A stretch of DNA of 7,112 nucleotides from JBOHBN01 sp050698355 (GTDB lineage Bacteria; Actinomycetota; Actinomycetes; Streptosporangiales; WHST01). Under the pieces are notes generated by a model that ran no database searches, was not told the origin of the DNA, and saw only the letters and a program-made list of their open reading frames with translations. Position numbers and translations under genes: made by a program. Each line of letters begins with the position of its first letter. Position 1 is the stretch's first letter. Of the stretch, positions 1 to 6,181 are shown piece by piece. Location: NCBI GenBank assembly GCA_050698355.1, contig JBOHBN010000166.1, forward strand, positions 1 to 7,112, given 5' to 3'.

Positions 1-20
1 CCTGAATGCACCGAGCGGTG
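1..20 (+). repeat. Left terminal inverted repeat of the IS1380 element
   Basis: It begins CCTGAATGCACCGAG. Aligned without gaps to the reverse complement of 1659-1678 it shares 14 of 20 positions, including the core CACCGA. A start in CC is typical of IS1380-family ends. Confidence 0.75.
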
Positions 21-47
21 ATTGCTCTAGTGCTTGGAAATGACAGC

Positions 48-118
48 GCGGATGCCCCCTCACCTGCGAAAATGTGGTTTGTCGAAGTCTCATTGACGCG
101 GCAGAAAGGGGCATCCGC
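48..118 (+). promoter_or_regulatory. Inverted repeat sequestering the transposase ribosome binding site
   Basis: The 11-mer GCGGATGCCCC at 48-58 is perfectly complementary to GGGGCATCCGC at 108-118, with 49 nt between. The right arm includes most of the only good Shine-Dalgarno run (AAAGGGG, 105-111) in front of the ATG at 122. A transcript entering from outside the IS would fold so that this site is paired, whereas one starting between the arms would leave it free. This is the logic known for fold-back protection in other insertion sequences; its use here is inferred. I see no convincing promoter between the arms. The repeat could instead be a subterminal transposase binding site. Confidence 0.6.
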
Positions 119-121
119 TAG

Positions 122-1492
122 ATGCGATTGTCTCATGGGTCGACGGTGGTGTCGGCGGCCTTCGACGAGCCGAACCTGATCGCTGACGCGGGGCTGGTGC
201 CGGTGCTGCGGCTGGCCGAGCGGTGTGGCCTGCCGGCCGCGGTGGCCCGGCGGCTGCGGATCGTCGGCGCGGCCAACAGCGGCGGGGCGAACCCGGCGGC
301 GAAGGTGATGTCGCTGGTGGCGGCGATGTGTGTGGACGCTGATAGCATCGGCGACGCTGACCGGCTGCGCCTGGCGGCGATGGACACCGTGTTCTGCGGG
401 GTGCGTGCCCCGTCCACGCTGGGCACGTTCCTGCGGTCGTTCACCCACGGTCATGTGCGGCAGTTGCACGCCGTACACCGTCAGCTGCTGGCGGCCCTGG
501 CGGCGCACACGCCGCTGCTGCCCGGCGCCGGGCAGGTCGCCTTCGTCGACGTCGACCCCACGCATCGGCGGGTGTACGGGCACGCCAAGCAAGGCGCGCA
601 GGTCGGCCGGCTCAAGGGGCAGCGCACCTTGCACCCCATCCTGGCGACCGTGTCCACCCCGACCGCTCGCCCGGTGGTCGCCGCCGCCCGGCTCCGCAAA
701 GGCAAGGCCGCGGACGTGCGCGGGGCCGCGTCGTTCGTCGCCGAGGCCCTGGCCACCGCGGTTCAGGCGGGCGCCACCGGGATCCGCATGGTGCGGGCAG
801 ACTCCAAGTTCTACACCGCCGACGTGGTCGCCGCCTGCCGCCGCGCCGGGGCGTACTTCTCGCTGTCCACCGGCATGAACCCGTCGATCGCCGCCGCGAT
901 CGCGAGCATCCCCGACGACGCGTGGGTGCCGGTCCGCTACCCGCACGCGGTCGAAGACCCCGACACCGGGCAGCTGATCTCCGACGCCGAGGTCGCCGAG
1001 GTAACCTACACCGCCTTCACCTCCCGGCCGAAGCACCAGCAGCACACCGCCCGGCTGATCGTCCGCCGCGTCCGCCGTCTCGGCGCCACAGGCCAAGGCG
1101 AACTGTTTCACGCCTGGCGCTACCACCCGGTGTTCACCGACAGCCCCTTCAACCTCGTCACCGCCGAAACCCAGCACCGCGCCCACGCGGTCGTCGAACA
1201 GGCCATCGCCGACGGCAAGGCCAGCGCACTGGCCCACCTGCCGTCCGGGCACTTCCAGGCCAACAACGCGTGGCTGGTGCTGTGGGCCATCGCCCACAAC
1301 CTGACCCGCGCCGCCGGGGCCCTGGCGTCGACGTTCCACGTCAAGGCCACCACCGCCACCATCCGCGCCCAGCTGATCCACGTCCCCGCACGGCTGGCCC
1401 GCTCCGCTCGCCGGCTCACCCTCCACCTGCCCGAACACTGGCCCTGGAAAGACGCCTGGGCCAGCCTCTACACCGCCGCCCACGGCCCCTGA
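122..1492 (+). CDS. IS1380-family DDE transposase, full length
   Basis: A 456-residue protein of the family's usual size that would cut and rejoin the ends of its own IS. Visible landmarks are the N-terminal FDEPNL (14-19) and GLVPV (24-28) block, the conserved GVRAPSTLG (93-101), FVDVD followed by YGHAKQGA (141-159) with D145 as the likely first catalytic Asp, VRADSKFY (224-231) with D227 as the likely second, and VVEQAI (357-362) with E359 as the likely Glu. It ends with the family signature PSG-x-F-x-AN-x-AWL, then IAHNL-x-R (374-396). Catalytic assignments come from family knowledge, not structure. The ATG at 122 is chosen because AAAGGGG lies 10 bases upstream and the N-terminus matches relatives. 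No frameshift or stop is seen, so it may be active. It reads toward the convergent NAD kinase gene. Confidence 0.95.
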   Translation: MRLSHGSTVVSAAFDEPNLIADAGLVPVLRLAERCGLPAAVARRLRIVGAANSGGANPAAKVMSLVAAMCVDADSIGDADRLRLAAMDTVFCGVRAPSTLGTFLRSFTHGHVRQLHAVHRQLLAALAAHTPLLPGAGQVAFVDVDPTHRRVYGHAKQGAQVGRLKGQRTLHPILATVSTPTARPVVAAARLRKGKAADVRGAASFVAEALATAVQAGATGIRMVRADSKFYTADVVAACRRAGAYFSLSTGMNPSIAAAIASIPDDAWVPVRYPHAVEDPDTGQLISDAEVAEVTYTAFTSRPKHQQHTARLIVRRVRRLGATGQGELFHAWRYHPVFTDSPFNLVTAETQHRAHAVVEQAIADGKASALAHLPSGHFQANNAWLVLWAIAHNLTRAAGALASTFHVKATTATIRAQLIHVPARLARSARRLTLHLPEHWPWKDAWASLYTAAHGP

Positions 1493-1559
1493 GGCCGCAG
1501 GAGATGCGACCCTGCCCCCCCACGCTCACCTAGAGCCCGACCAGAAACCCTGTGGACAA

Positions 1560-1578
1560 GCCAGCGTCCGAGGCTGGC
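1560..1578 (+). terminator. Small hairpin in the IS 3' region
   Basis: GCCAGC (1560-1565) and GCTGGC (1573-1578) form a perfect 6-bp stem with a 7-nt loop, 68 nt after the transposase stop. No T-run follows, so termination is only possible; it may be a transposase-recognised subterminal structure. Nothing else is evident in the 1493-1658 non-coding stretch. Confidence 0.35.
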
Positions 1579-1658
1579 AGGACCGCCACGCCCCCGAACA
1601 TCGCCAAGATCATCCTCAGACGCTCCCCTCACGAATGATCACCCCAAATCGCTGCCAG

Positions 1659-1678
1659 CACGAGTCGGTGGATCCGGG
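1659..1678 (-). repeat. Right terminal inverted repeat of the IS1380 element
   Basis: Read on the minus strand it begins CCCGGATCCACCGA and matches the left end at 14 of 20 positions. It ends at 1678, leaving a single base before the NAD kinase stop codon (1680-1682). Confidence 0.7.
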
Positions 1679-1679
1679 C

Positions 1680-2615
1680 TTAGGCGCGCCTGCGCAGGCC
1701 CTCGGGTATGAGGTCGAGCAGTTGGTCCCTACGCAGGGGCAGGTCCAGGAGGCTGAGTTTGATACGGGCCCTCTTGCCGTGTGCTTCCGCGGCCAAGCGC
1801 ACGACCTTTCCCGCCCCCTCGCGCAGACGCACCGACAATGCGCCCTCGGGATCAAGAACGGCTGAGCGGGTGCCGTCCACCTCGACGCCCGCCTCGGCGC
1901 TATCCGTGGCGACATGCAGGGTCACCTCGTCGCCGGGCCCGAGGATCACCGAGCGGGTGATACCGGCCATCGGCGCGACCGGCGTGATGACGATCGCCGA
2001 GGCCGAGGGAGAAACGACAGGACCTCCCGCGGCGTAGTTGTACGCGGTCGATCCTGTCGGGGTCGACACGATCAGGGAATCGCAGTTGTAGTAGCCGTAC
2101 TGCTGACCGCCGACCGAGAGGTCGATCGAGGTCGTTCCCGAGCGTCCCAGCCGCCCCAGAACGATGTCGTTGAACCCGACACTGGGCACGAGTTCGACAG
2201 TGCCGGTGGAGGAGGCGGCCAGACAGGCATGGTCTTCGATCGTGAACTCGCCGCTGACCAACCGCGCGAGAGCGCCCTCCAGCTCAACCGGGGTGATCTC
2301 GATCAGGAAACCGAGGTTGCCGTGGTTGACACCGAGCACAGGCACCGGGCGCGCGATGACGAGGCGTAGGGCAGCGAGCATGGTCCCGTCTCCCCCGAGG
2401 CTCACCACCCCGTCGACCCGATTGACGAACTCCTCGTCCGGAACGGCGTCGACGCCGGCGACCCGGTCGGACTCGACCGCGCGGGCGATGACATCGACGG
2501 CATGCCGCCGGGCCCAGTCGACGATCGTCGTCACGGAGCCGGCCACCGGCCTGGTGGGATGGATCACCAGACCCAGGACGCTGGCGGCGCCGTCGCCGTG
2601 GCGCGAAGTGCCCAC
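1680..2615 (-). CDS. nadK: NAD(+) kinase, secondary paralogue type
   Basis: A 311-residue cytosolic enzyme that phosphorylates NAD+ (ATP- or polyphosphate-dependent) to NADP+. Diagnostic motifs in order are GLVIHPTR (15-22), GGDGT (74-78, nucleotide binding), GVNHGNLGFL (95-104), FND (148-150, the family's NE/D motif in its Asp form), and D179 followed by LIVSTPTGSTAY then AAGGP (181-199). Where many relatives have DG, this has D179-S180. The housekeeping actinobacterial enzyme usually carries GVNLGRVGFLAE and lies beside recN; this sequence and location differ, so I infer a second, specialised copy. The GTG start at 2615 has no Shine-Dalgarno; TATATT six bases upstream suggests a leaderless mRNA. 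Its TAA stop abuts the IS end, so a slight loss of the original C-terminus cannot be excluded, though all catalytic motifs are present. It is divergent from the chaA-like gene. Confidence 0.93.
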   Translation of the reverse strand: MGTSRHGDGAASVLGLVIHPTRPVAGSVTTIVDWARRHAVDVIARAVESDRVAGVDAVPDEEFVNRVDGVVSLGGDGTMLAALRLVIARPVPVLGVNHGNLGFLIEITPVELEGALARLVSGEFTIEDHACLAASSTGTVELVPSVGFNDIVLGRLGRSGTTSIDLSVGGQQYGYYNCDSLIVSTPTGSTAYNYAAGGPVVSPSASAIVITPVAPMAGITRSVILGPGDEVTLHVATDSAEAGVEVDGTRSAVLDPEGALSVRLREGAGKVVRLAAEAHGKRARIKLSLLDLPLRRDQLLDLIPEGLRRRA

Positions 2616-2680
2616 CCGGGCAATATAGGCATGTAACAGAGACGGGGTCGTGGGCGCGGCGCGTATGTCGAGGGTGGGGC
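2616..2680. promoter_or_regulatory. Divergent nadK/chaA promoter region; leaderless nadK start
   Basis: This 65-bp gap must hold promoters in both directions. On the minus strand, TATATT (2627-2622, five of six matches to TATAAT) ends six bases before the nadK GTG, putting the expected transcription start at or next to the start codon. No good -35 is visible. On the plus strand, GAGGGTGGGG (2670-2679) is the ribosome binding site for the chaA-like gene; its promoter is not evident and would overlap the nadK promoter. Confidence 0.45.
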
Positions 2681-3787
2681 ATGAGTTTCCCGGTCACCGC
2701 GGTTCGGTCGGCACTCGCGTCGTGGCCCCTGGTGTTGCCTCCGCTCGCGTTCATCGTGTTGCTGCTGACCTGGGGACGTCGGCCGGGTCCCGCGGTCGTG
2801 GTCGTCGTGGCGCTGCTCCTCATCGCCGCGGTTCTGTCCGCGGTACAGCACGCCGAGGTGGTCGCCCACTGGGTTGGGGAACCGTTCGGGTCCTTGATCC
2901 TCGCGGTCGCCGTGACCGTCATCGAGGTTGGGTTGATCGTGACCCTCATGGTGTCCGGCGGACCGAAGACGTCCACGCTGGCGCGGGACACGGTGTTCGC
3001 GGCGGTGATGATCACCTGCAACGGGATTCTCGGCCTGTCGCTGTTGACGGGATCGACGCGCTTTCGCCTGGCCGTCTTCAACGCTGAGGGAGCCGTGGCC
3101 GGCCTGGGGACCGTGGCCACGCTGGCGACACTGAGCCTCGTCCTGCCGAGGTTCACGCTGGGCAGGGCGGGCCCGCAGTTCTCGCCGGCGCAACTCGGGT
3201 TCGCTGCCGCGGCCTCGCTCCTGGTGTACGTGATGTTCGTGGTCACCCAGAATGTGCGCCATCGCGATTTCTTCCTCCCCGTCAACGACGACGGCGTCAT
3301 CGCCACCGAGGAACACGCGGCGCCGCCCGCCGCCCGGACGGGGGTCGCGAGCCTCGCCCTGCTGCTGCTGTCTCTCGTCGCCGTTGTCGGGTTGGCCAAA
3401 ACGGAATCCCCGGCGATCGAGTCCGGGCTCAAGGCCGCGGGCCTTCCGCAGTCTTTCGTCGGTGTGGTGATCGCGCTGCTCGTACTCCTGCCCGAGACGC
3501 TCACCGCGGTCCGAGCGGCCCACAGAAACCGCGTGCAGATCAGCATCAACCTCGCCTTCGGCTCGGCGATTGCGAGCATCGGGCTGACGATCCCGGTGAT
3601 CGCAGCCGCGTCGAGGTGGCTGGAGGGGCCGCTGCTCCTCGGGCTGAGTCCCACGCAGATCGTGCTGCTCGCGGTCACGATCGTGGTCGGTGGGCTCACG
3701 GTGATCCCGGGACGGGCGACCCGGCTGCAGGGCGGTATCCACCTGATCCTGCTGGCAGCTTTCCTGTTCCTTGCCATCAAGCCGTGA
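2681..3787 (+). CDS. chaA: ChaA-like Ca2+/H+ (cation/proton) antiporter
   Basis: A 368-residue inner-membrane antiporter of the CaCA superfamily that would expel Ca2+ (in some relatives Na+ or K+) in exchange for protons. The two alpha-repeats are clear. The first is QHAEVVAHW-x-GEPFG (56-70) running into AVAVTVIEVGLIVTLM (75-90), with E82 in the membrane. The second is LLPETLTAVRAAHRN (269-283) followed by QISINLAFGSAIASIGLTIP (286-305), with E272 acidic in the membrane. About ten or eleven hydrophobic segments are visible, with a polar loop near 192-220 (VNDDG, TEEHAA) separating the halves. Length matches the family. The ATG at 2681 is supported by GAGG seven bases upstream. The gene is divergent from nadK and converges on the DUF1579-like gene with 28 bp between stops. 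Ion specificity cannot be read from sequence. Confidence 0.92.
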   Translation: MSFPVTAVRSALASWPLVLPPLAFIVLLLTWGRRPGPAVVVVVALLLIAAVLSAVQHAEVVAHWVGEPFGSLILAVAVTVIEVGLIVTLMVSGGPKTSTLARDTVFAAVMITCNGILGLSLLTGSTRFRLAVFNAEGAVAGLGTVATLATLSLVLPRFTLGRAGPQFSPAQLGFAAAASLLVYVMFVVTQNVRHRDFFLPVNDDGVIATEEHAAPPAARTGVASLALLLLSLVAVVGLAKTESPAIESGLKAAGLPQSFVGVVIALLVLLPETLTAVRAAHRNRVQISINLAFGSAIASIGLTIPVIAAASRWLEGPLLLGLSPTQIVLLAVTIVVGGLTVIPGRATRLQGGIHLILLAAFLFLAIKP

Positions 3788-3815
3788 TCGCCCAGGCCGG
3801 CACCGGTCGTCCTGC

Positions 3816-4286
3816 TCACCTGGTCCGCGAGAACAACGATGGAGCTGGCCGGCGGTGGGGCGGTCGCACGGCGCGCCGCAACTCCATCCGGAACACCTCA
3901 CTTTCGCCGCACCGGCCGACCTCGATCCAGTGCTCGGTGTCGAAGGTGGCCTCGTACCGGACGGGTGCACGACCGGGGAAGGTCCAGGCGAACTGGCCCT
4001 CGGCAACCTCACACGGAGACTCCACGAAGGATCCGGAACTGTAGGCGTGCAAGCGCGGGCCGCCGTCGGTCCTTGGTGTGACGACCGCGAACGCGGTGAA
4101 CACCGGGTCAGCGTCGGCTGTGGCAGCGGGCGGGAAGGACCTTCCTTCGATGGTGAGAATCGTCCCAGCGTTGCGGGCCCGCACGTGCTCGGTGTGCCAC
4201 AGCACAGCAGGCTCCCGGCCGAGTGCCGAGACCGTAGCCTGCCCTTCCCACCGACCCACCAGCGGCCGCAGCGGGCTCAGGCTCAT
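3816..4286 (-). CDS. Small DUF1579/lipocalin-like beta-barrel protein
   Basis: A 156-residue soluble protein without signal peptide or membrane segment. It opens with PLVGRWEGQATV (8-19), the N-terminal strand typical of DUF1579 and nitrobindin-like barrels. It then alternates short strands (LWHTEHVRARNAGTILTIEG, 29-48; FTAFAVVTP, 63-71; LHAYSSGSFVES, 79-90; FAWTFPG, 99-105; VRYEATFD, 109-116) and closes with FRMELRR (132-138). Such barrels bind small hydrophobic ligands or haem in characterised relatives; no ligand can be assigned here. The basic, Pro/Arg-rich tail (139-156) is not part of the fold. The ATG at 4286 is chosen because it overlaps the upstream stop as ATGA and starts exactly at the fold; the reading frame stays open much further upstream, but that part is shadow. 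It is probably translated by coupling to the membrane protein gene before it. Confidence 0.78.
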   Translation of the reverse strand: MSLSPLRPLVGRWEGQATVSALGREPAVLWHTEHVRARNAGTILTIEGRSFPPAATADADPVFTAFAVVTPRTDGGPRLHAYSSGSFVESPCEVAEGQFAWTFPGRAPVRYEATFDTEHWIEVGRCGESEVFRMELRRAVRPPHRRPAPSLFSRTR

Positions 4287-5053
4287 GTTGGGTGACCCCC
4301 GCCCGCGGAAGGCATGGACGGCCGACCCGGCGTGTCCGCACCGTGTCCGGAGTGCCCGGCTTGTTCCCTGGCGGCGATTCGCTCCGCGGCCCGCTGCCGC
4401 TGCCGCTTGCCGAACGCGATCGTCCACGCGAGGACGACGGCGAGCACCGCGAACGGAAAGATCTGATCGATTGTGTACGCGGCGTCGTACGACAGGGTCA
4501 TCGTGCAGATCGCCTTGACCACCGCCTCCAGCAGGAACGAGACTCCCCATACCGTGTTGACCAAGTATTGGCCGTTGCGGAAGACGGGGTACTTGCGCCA
4601 CAGCTCGTACCAACTGTGGATGCCTTCGCGGGTCCCGTCGGTGGCGAACTTCAGGCCGAAGTAGAACATCAACGGCTTGGGAAAGATCGGGATGGCCGAC
4701 AGCAGGGTGACCACGCCGAATCCACCAGTGATCGCAGAATCCTTCAACAGCAGGACTCTGGCGTCCTGGCTACCGATCAGGCTGACCACCGCCGAGACCA
4801 GGATGAAGACCAAGATGATGATCGACACGCCGCCGATCTTGCGGGTACGCAGCCAGCTCGCCAGCATCCCGACGAGCGGGCCTACGCTTGCCGCCAGGTA
4901 GGCCGCTGTCTCCGACGCCCCGAGCGAACGGGCCACGAAGAAGACGAGGATCGACAGCCCGATGTCGAAGATGACCATCAGCGCCAGGCTGAGGACCATC
5001 GAGCCCCTGTGGAAGTCGCGGCGTCCCGCGCCGACGCCGGTGGAGTCGGACAC
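4283..5053 (-). CDS. VC0807-like six-helix integral membrane protein
   Basis: A 256-residue membrane protein of unknown function. Six hydrophobic segments lie near 19-41, 47-68, 75-94, 107-123, 163-185 and 194-214. Between segments four and five is a polar loop containing KPLMFYFGLKFATDGTREG (126-144) and WYELWRKYPVFRNGQ (148-162), the pattern I associate with VC0807-type proteins. The C-terminus is a basic stretch (GKRQRQRAAERIAAREQ) followed by a Gly/Pro/His tail, probably cytosolic. The GTG at 5053 has no nearby Shine-Dalgarno; GGAGAGAG lies more than 20 bases upstream, while TAAACT sits six bases before the GTG, consistent with leaderless expression. It is first in an operon with the DUF1579-like gene (4-bp ATGA overlap) and divergent from the PaaX-type regulator. 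No transport substrate can be inferred. Confidence 0.82.
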   Translation of the reverse strand: MSDSTGVGAGRRDFHRGSMVLSLALMVIFDIGLSILVFFVARSLGASETAAYLAASVGPLVGMLASWLRTRKIGGVSIIILVFILVSAVVSLIGSQDARVLLLKDSAITGGFGVVTLLSAIPIFPKPLMFYFGLKFATDGTREGIHSWYELWRKYPVFRNGQYLVNTVWGVSFLLEAVVKAICTMTLSYDAAYTIDQIFPFAVLAVVLAWTIAFGKRQRQRAAERIAAREQAGHSGHGADTPGRPSMPSAGGGHPT

Positions 5054-5128
5054 GCGGTCAGTTTACAACTCTCTCCGTAACGTTGGAAGAGTGCACAACG
5101 TGGCTCGCTGCCCTGCCCAGGGGCTGCC
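5054..5128. promoter_or_regulatory. Divergent promoter/operator region for the PaaX-type gene and membrane operon
   Basis: The gap holds ACGTTG-N10-CAACGT (5080-5085 and 5096-5101), a perfect 6-bp inverted repeat, overlapping a second imperfect one (ACTCT 5068-5072, AGAGT 5088-5092). On the minus strand TAAACT (5065-5060) could be the -10 of the membrane-protein gene, with TTCCAA (5088-5083) at -35 spacing, so the inverted repeat covers the presumed -35. AGGGG (5119-5123) is the ribosome binding site for the regulator's GTG at 5129. This placement suits a repressor controlling both directions; binding is inferred. Confidence 0.5.
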
Positions 5129-6034
5129 GTGACCCCAAGGCACGTCCCGGTCGTCCCTGCCACGGTCCCGACGGTCGGCTTCGTGTTCGGGACCATCGGC
5201 GCTCGCGCCGTGCCCGGCACCGTCCTGGTGCCGCTGCTGACCGACCTGAACATGAGCCCCTCGGCCGCGCGTACCCTGCTGCATCGCATGCGGGCACGTG
5301 GACTGCTGACCGCCGACCGCGTGGGAAGGGTGGCGATCTACCGGCTGGCCGGAAGCTACGCCGCCCACTACCAGCAGATCACCTTCGGTGAAACGGCGCC
5401 GGAGTGGTCCGGCAGCTTCCACGCGCTGGTGTACGACATCCCCGAGACACAACGGCAGGACCGGGACCGACTACGCGAGCAGGCGTTCCTCGCGGGGTTC
5501 GGCGCCCTCCGGACCGGGTTGCTGATCGGAGTACGCGATCCGGGTGAGTGGGCCGCTGCCTGGCTGGACCGGCCAGACGTCATGGTGGAGAGGGTCCAGG
5601 TCGGCTGCGACCTGGCCACCGCGCGGCGGCTGGCGGACCGGGCGTGGGACCTGTCCGGCATCGCAACCAGGATCGACCAGCTACGCGGCTGGTTCGCCTT
5701 GGTTGAACGTCGGGTACACCACCGGCGGATCGCCGGCGCACCGGCGCTGGCAACCCTCTACCAGGTGTGGCAGCGGTTCGTCGAGGTACAGATCGACATC
5801 CCCGCCTTGCCGGTCCAGCTCTACCCAGGCGGGTGGTCCGCCGACGACGCGCAGGCCGCGCTGTACCGGCTCAACGAAAAGCTGCTACCTCTGGCCAGGC
5901 GCCATGCTCAGACCGTCATCGACCGGGTCGGTGCCGCCGGGCTGATCGAACGTGAGGCACGCACCCCGCTGATCGAACAAGCAACCTCTGAACCCGCCAC
6001 CGGAGGCCAACGGGACTCGGACCGTCGCCGTTGA
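5129..6034 (+). CDS. PaaX-family transcriptional regulator
   Basis: A 301-residue protein, the usual PaaX length. Three parts are visible. The first is a winged helix-turn-helix (about 29-75) with SPSAARTLLHRMRARGLLTADRVGR and the wing strand VAIYRL. The second is a Cas2-like central domain beginning FHALVYDIPETQRQDRDRLREQAFLAGFGAL (97-127), matching the PaaX signature of an alpha/beta start followed by an R-rich helix and GFG. The third is a helical PaaX_C segment (about 165-260) with RAWDLSGIATRIDQLRGWF. The tail after about 280 is polar and probably disordered. PaaX itself represses phenylacetate catabolism and responds to phenylacetyl-CoA. No paa genes are seen here, so the effector is unknown and I give no symbol. 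The GTG start is supported by AGGGG five bases upstream. By position it probably regulates itself and the divergent membrane operon. Confidence 0.9.
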   Translation: MTPRHVPVVPATVPTVGFVFGTIGARAVPGTVLVPLLTDLNMSPSAARTLLHRMRARGLLTADRVGRVAIYRLAGSYAAHYQQITFGETAPEWSGSFHALVYDIPETQRQDRDRLREQAFLAGFGALRTGLLIGVRDPGEWAAAWLDRPDVMVERVQVGCDLATARRLADRAWDLSGIATRIDQLRGWFALVERRVHHRRIAGAPALATLYQVWQRFVEVQIDIPALPVQLYPGGWSADDAQAALYRLNEKLLPLARRHAQTVIDRVGAAGLIEREARTPLIEQATSEPATGGQRDSDRRR

Positions 6035-6099
6035 CCTCGTCGATATCGCAGCCGGGATCGGAGTGCGGCCTGCCAAGCCCGCTGAGATCGTCTTGGGGT

Positions 6100-6139
6100 C
6101 TTCGGGATCAGCGATCACGCCTCACCCACTGATCCGAAG
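6100..6139 (+). terminator. Hairpin downstream of the PaaX-type gene, likely terminator
   Basis: CTTCGGGATCAG (6100-6111) pairs with CTGATCCGAAG (6129-6139), giving an 11-bp stem with one bulged G and a 17-nt loop, 65 nt after the regulator's stop. There is no T-run, as is common for actinobacterial terminators. It could instead be an operator or a mobile-element end. Confidence 0.5.
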
Positions 6140-6181
6140 CTCCGGGGGACCGGCTCGCCTTGGCCCAGGGGCGGTGACACT

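Larger units (their letters stand above)
1..1678 (+). mobile_element. IS1380-family insertion sequence, apparently complete
   Basis: The element is bounded by imperfect inverted repeats at 1-20 and 1659-1678 (14 of 20 positions match) and contains a single full-length IS1380-type transposase. A length of about 1.68 kb is usual for this family. Its 5' leader carries a long inverted repeat (48-118) and its 3' part a small hairpin (1560-1578). The left flank is outside the window, so a target duplication cannot be checked; the right flank starts CTTAG. The right end lies one base from the NAD kinase stop codon. The window starting exactly at the IS end fits a contig broken at a multicopy element, which is an inference. 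The right boundary could be off by a few bases, because a CCT terminus also occurs at 1681-1683 (reverse strand). Confidence 0.85.

Noticed and set aside
922..1533. Open frame of 203 codons inside the IS
   Set aside because: It is a Pro/Arg-rich out-of-frame reading of the transposase gene. The IS1380 family uses one uninterrupted transposase frame and no frameshifting product.
2166..2171. Asp in place of Glu in the NAD kinase NE motif as a loss of function
   Set aside because: The family motif is recognised as NE/D, and the other catalytic motifs are intact.
2284..3819. Long open frame on the minus strand (511 codons) opposite the antiporter gene
   Set aside because: It is antisense to the ChaA-like gene and overlaps nadK. 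Its translation is Thr/Arg/Ser-rich without domains, as expected for a high-GC shadow frame.
2564..4012. Second long minus-strand open frame (482 codons)
   Set aside because: It is highly charged (Arg, Asp, Gln, His) low-complexity translation antisense to the same antiporter, so it is a shadow.
5417..5610. Cas2-like fold in the PaaX-type protein as a sign of a CRISPR system
   Set aside because: PaaX regulators normally contain a Cas2-like domain. There is no CRISPR array or other cas gene in the window.
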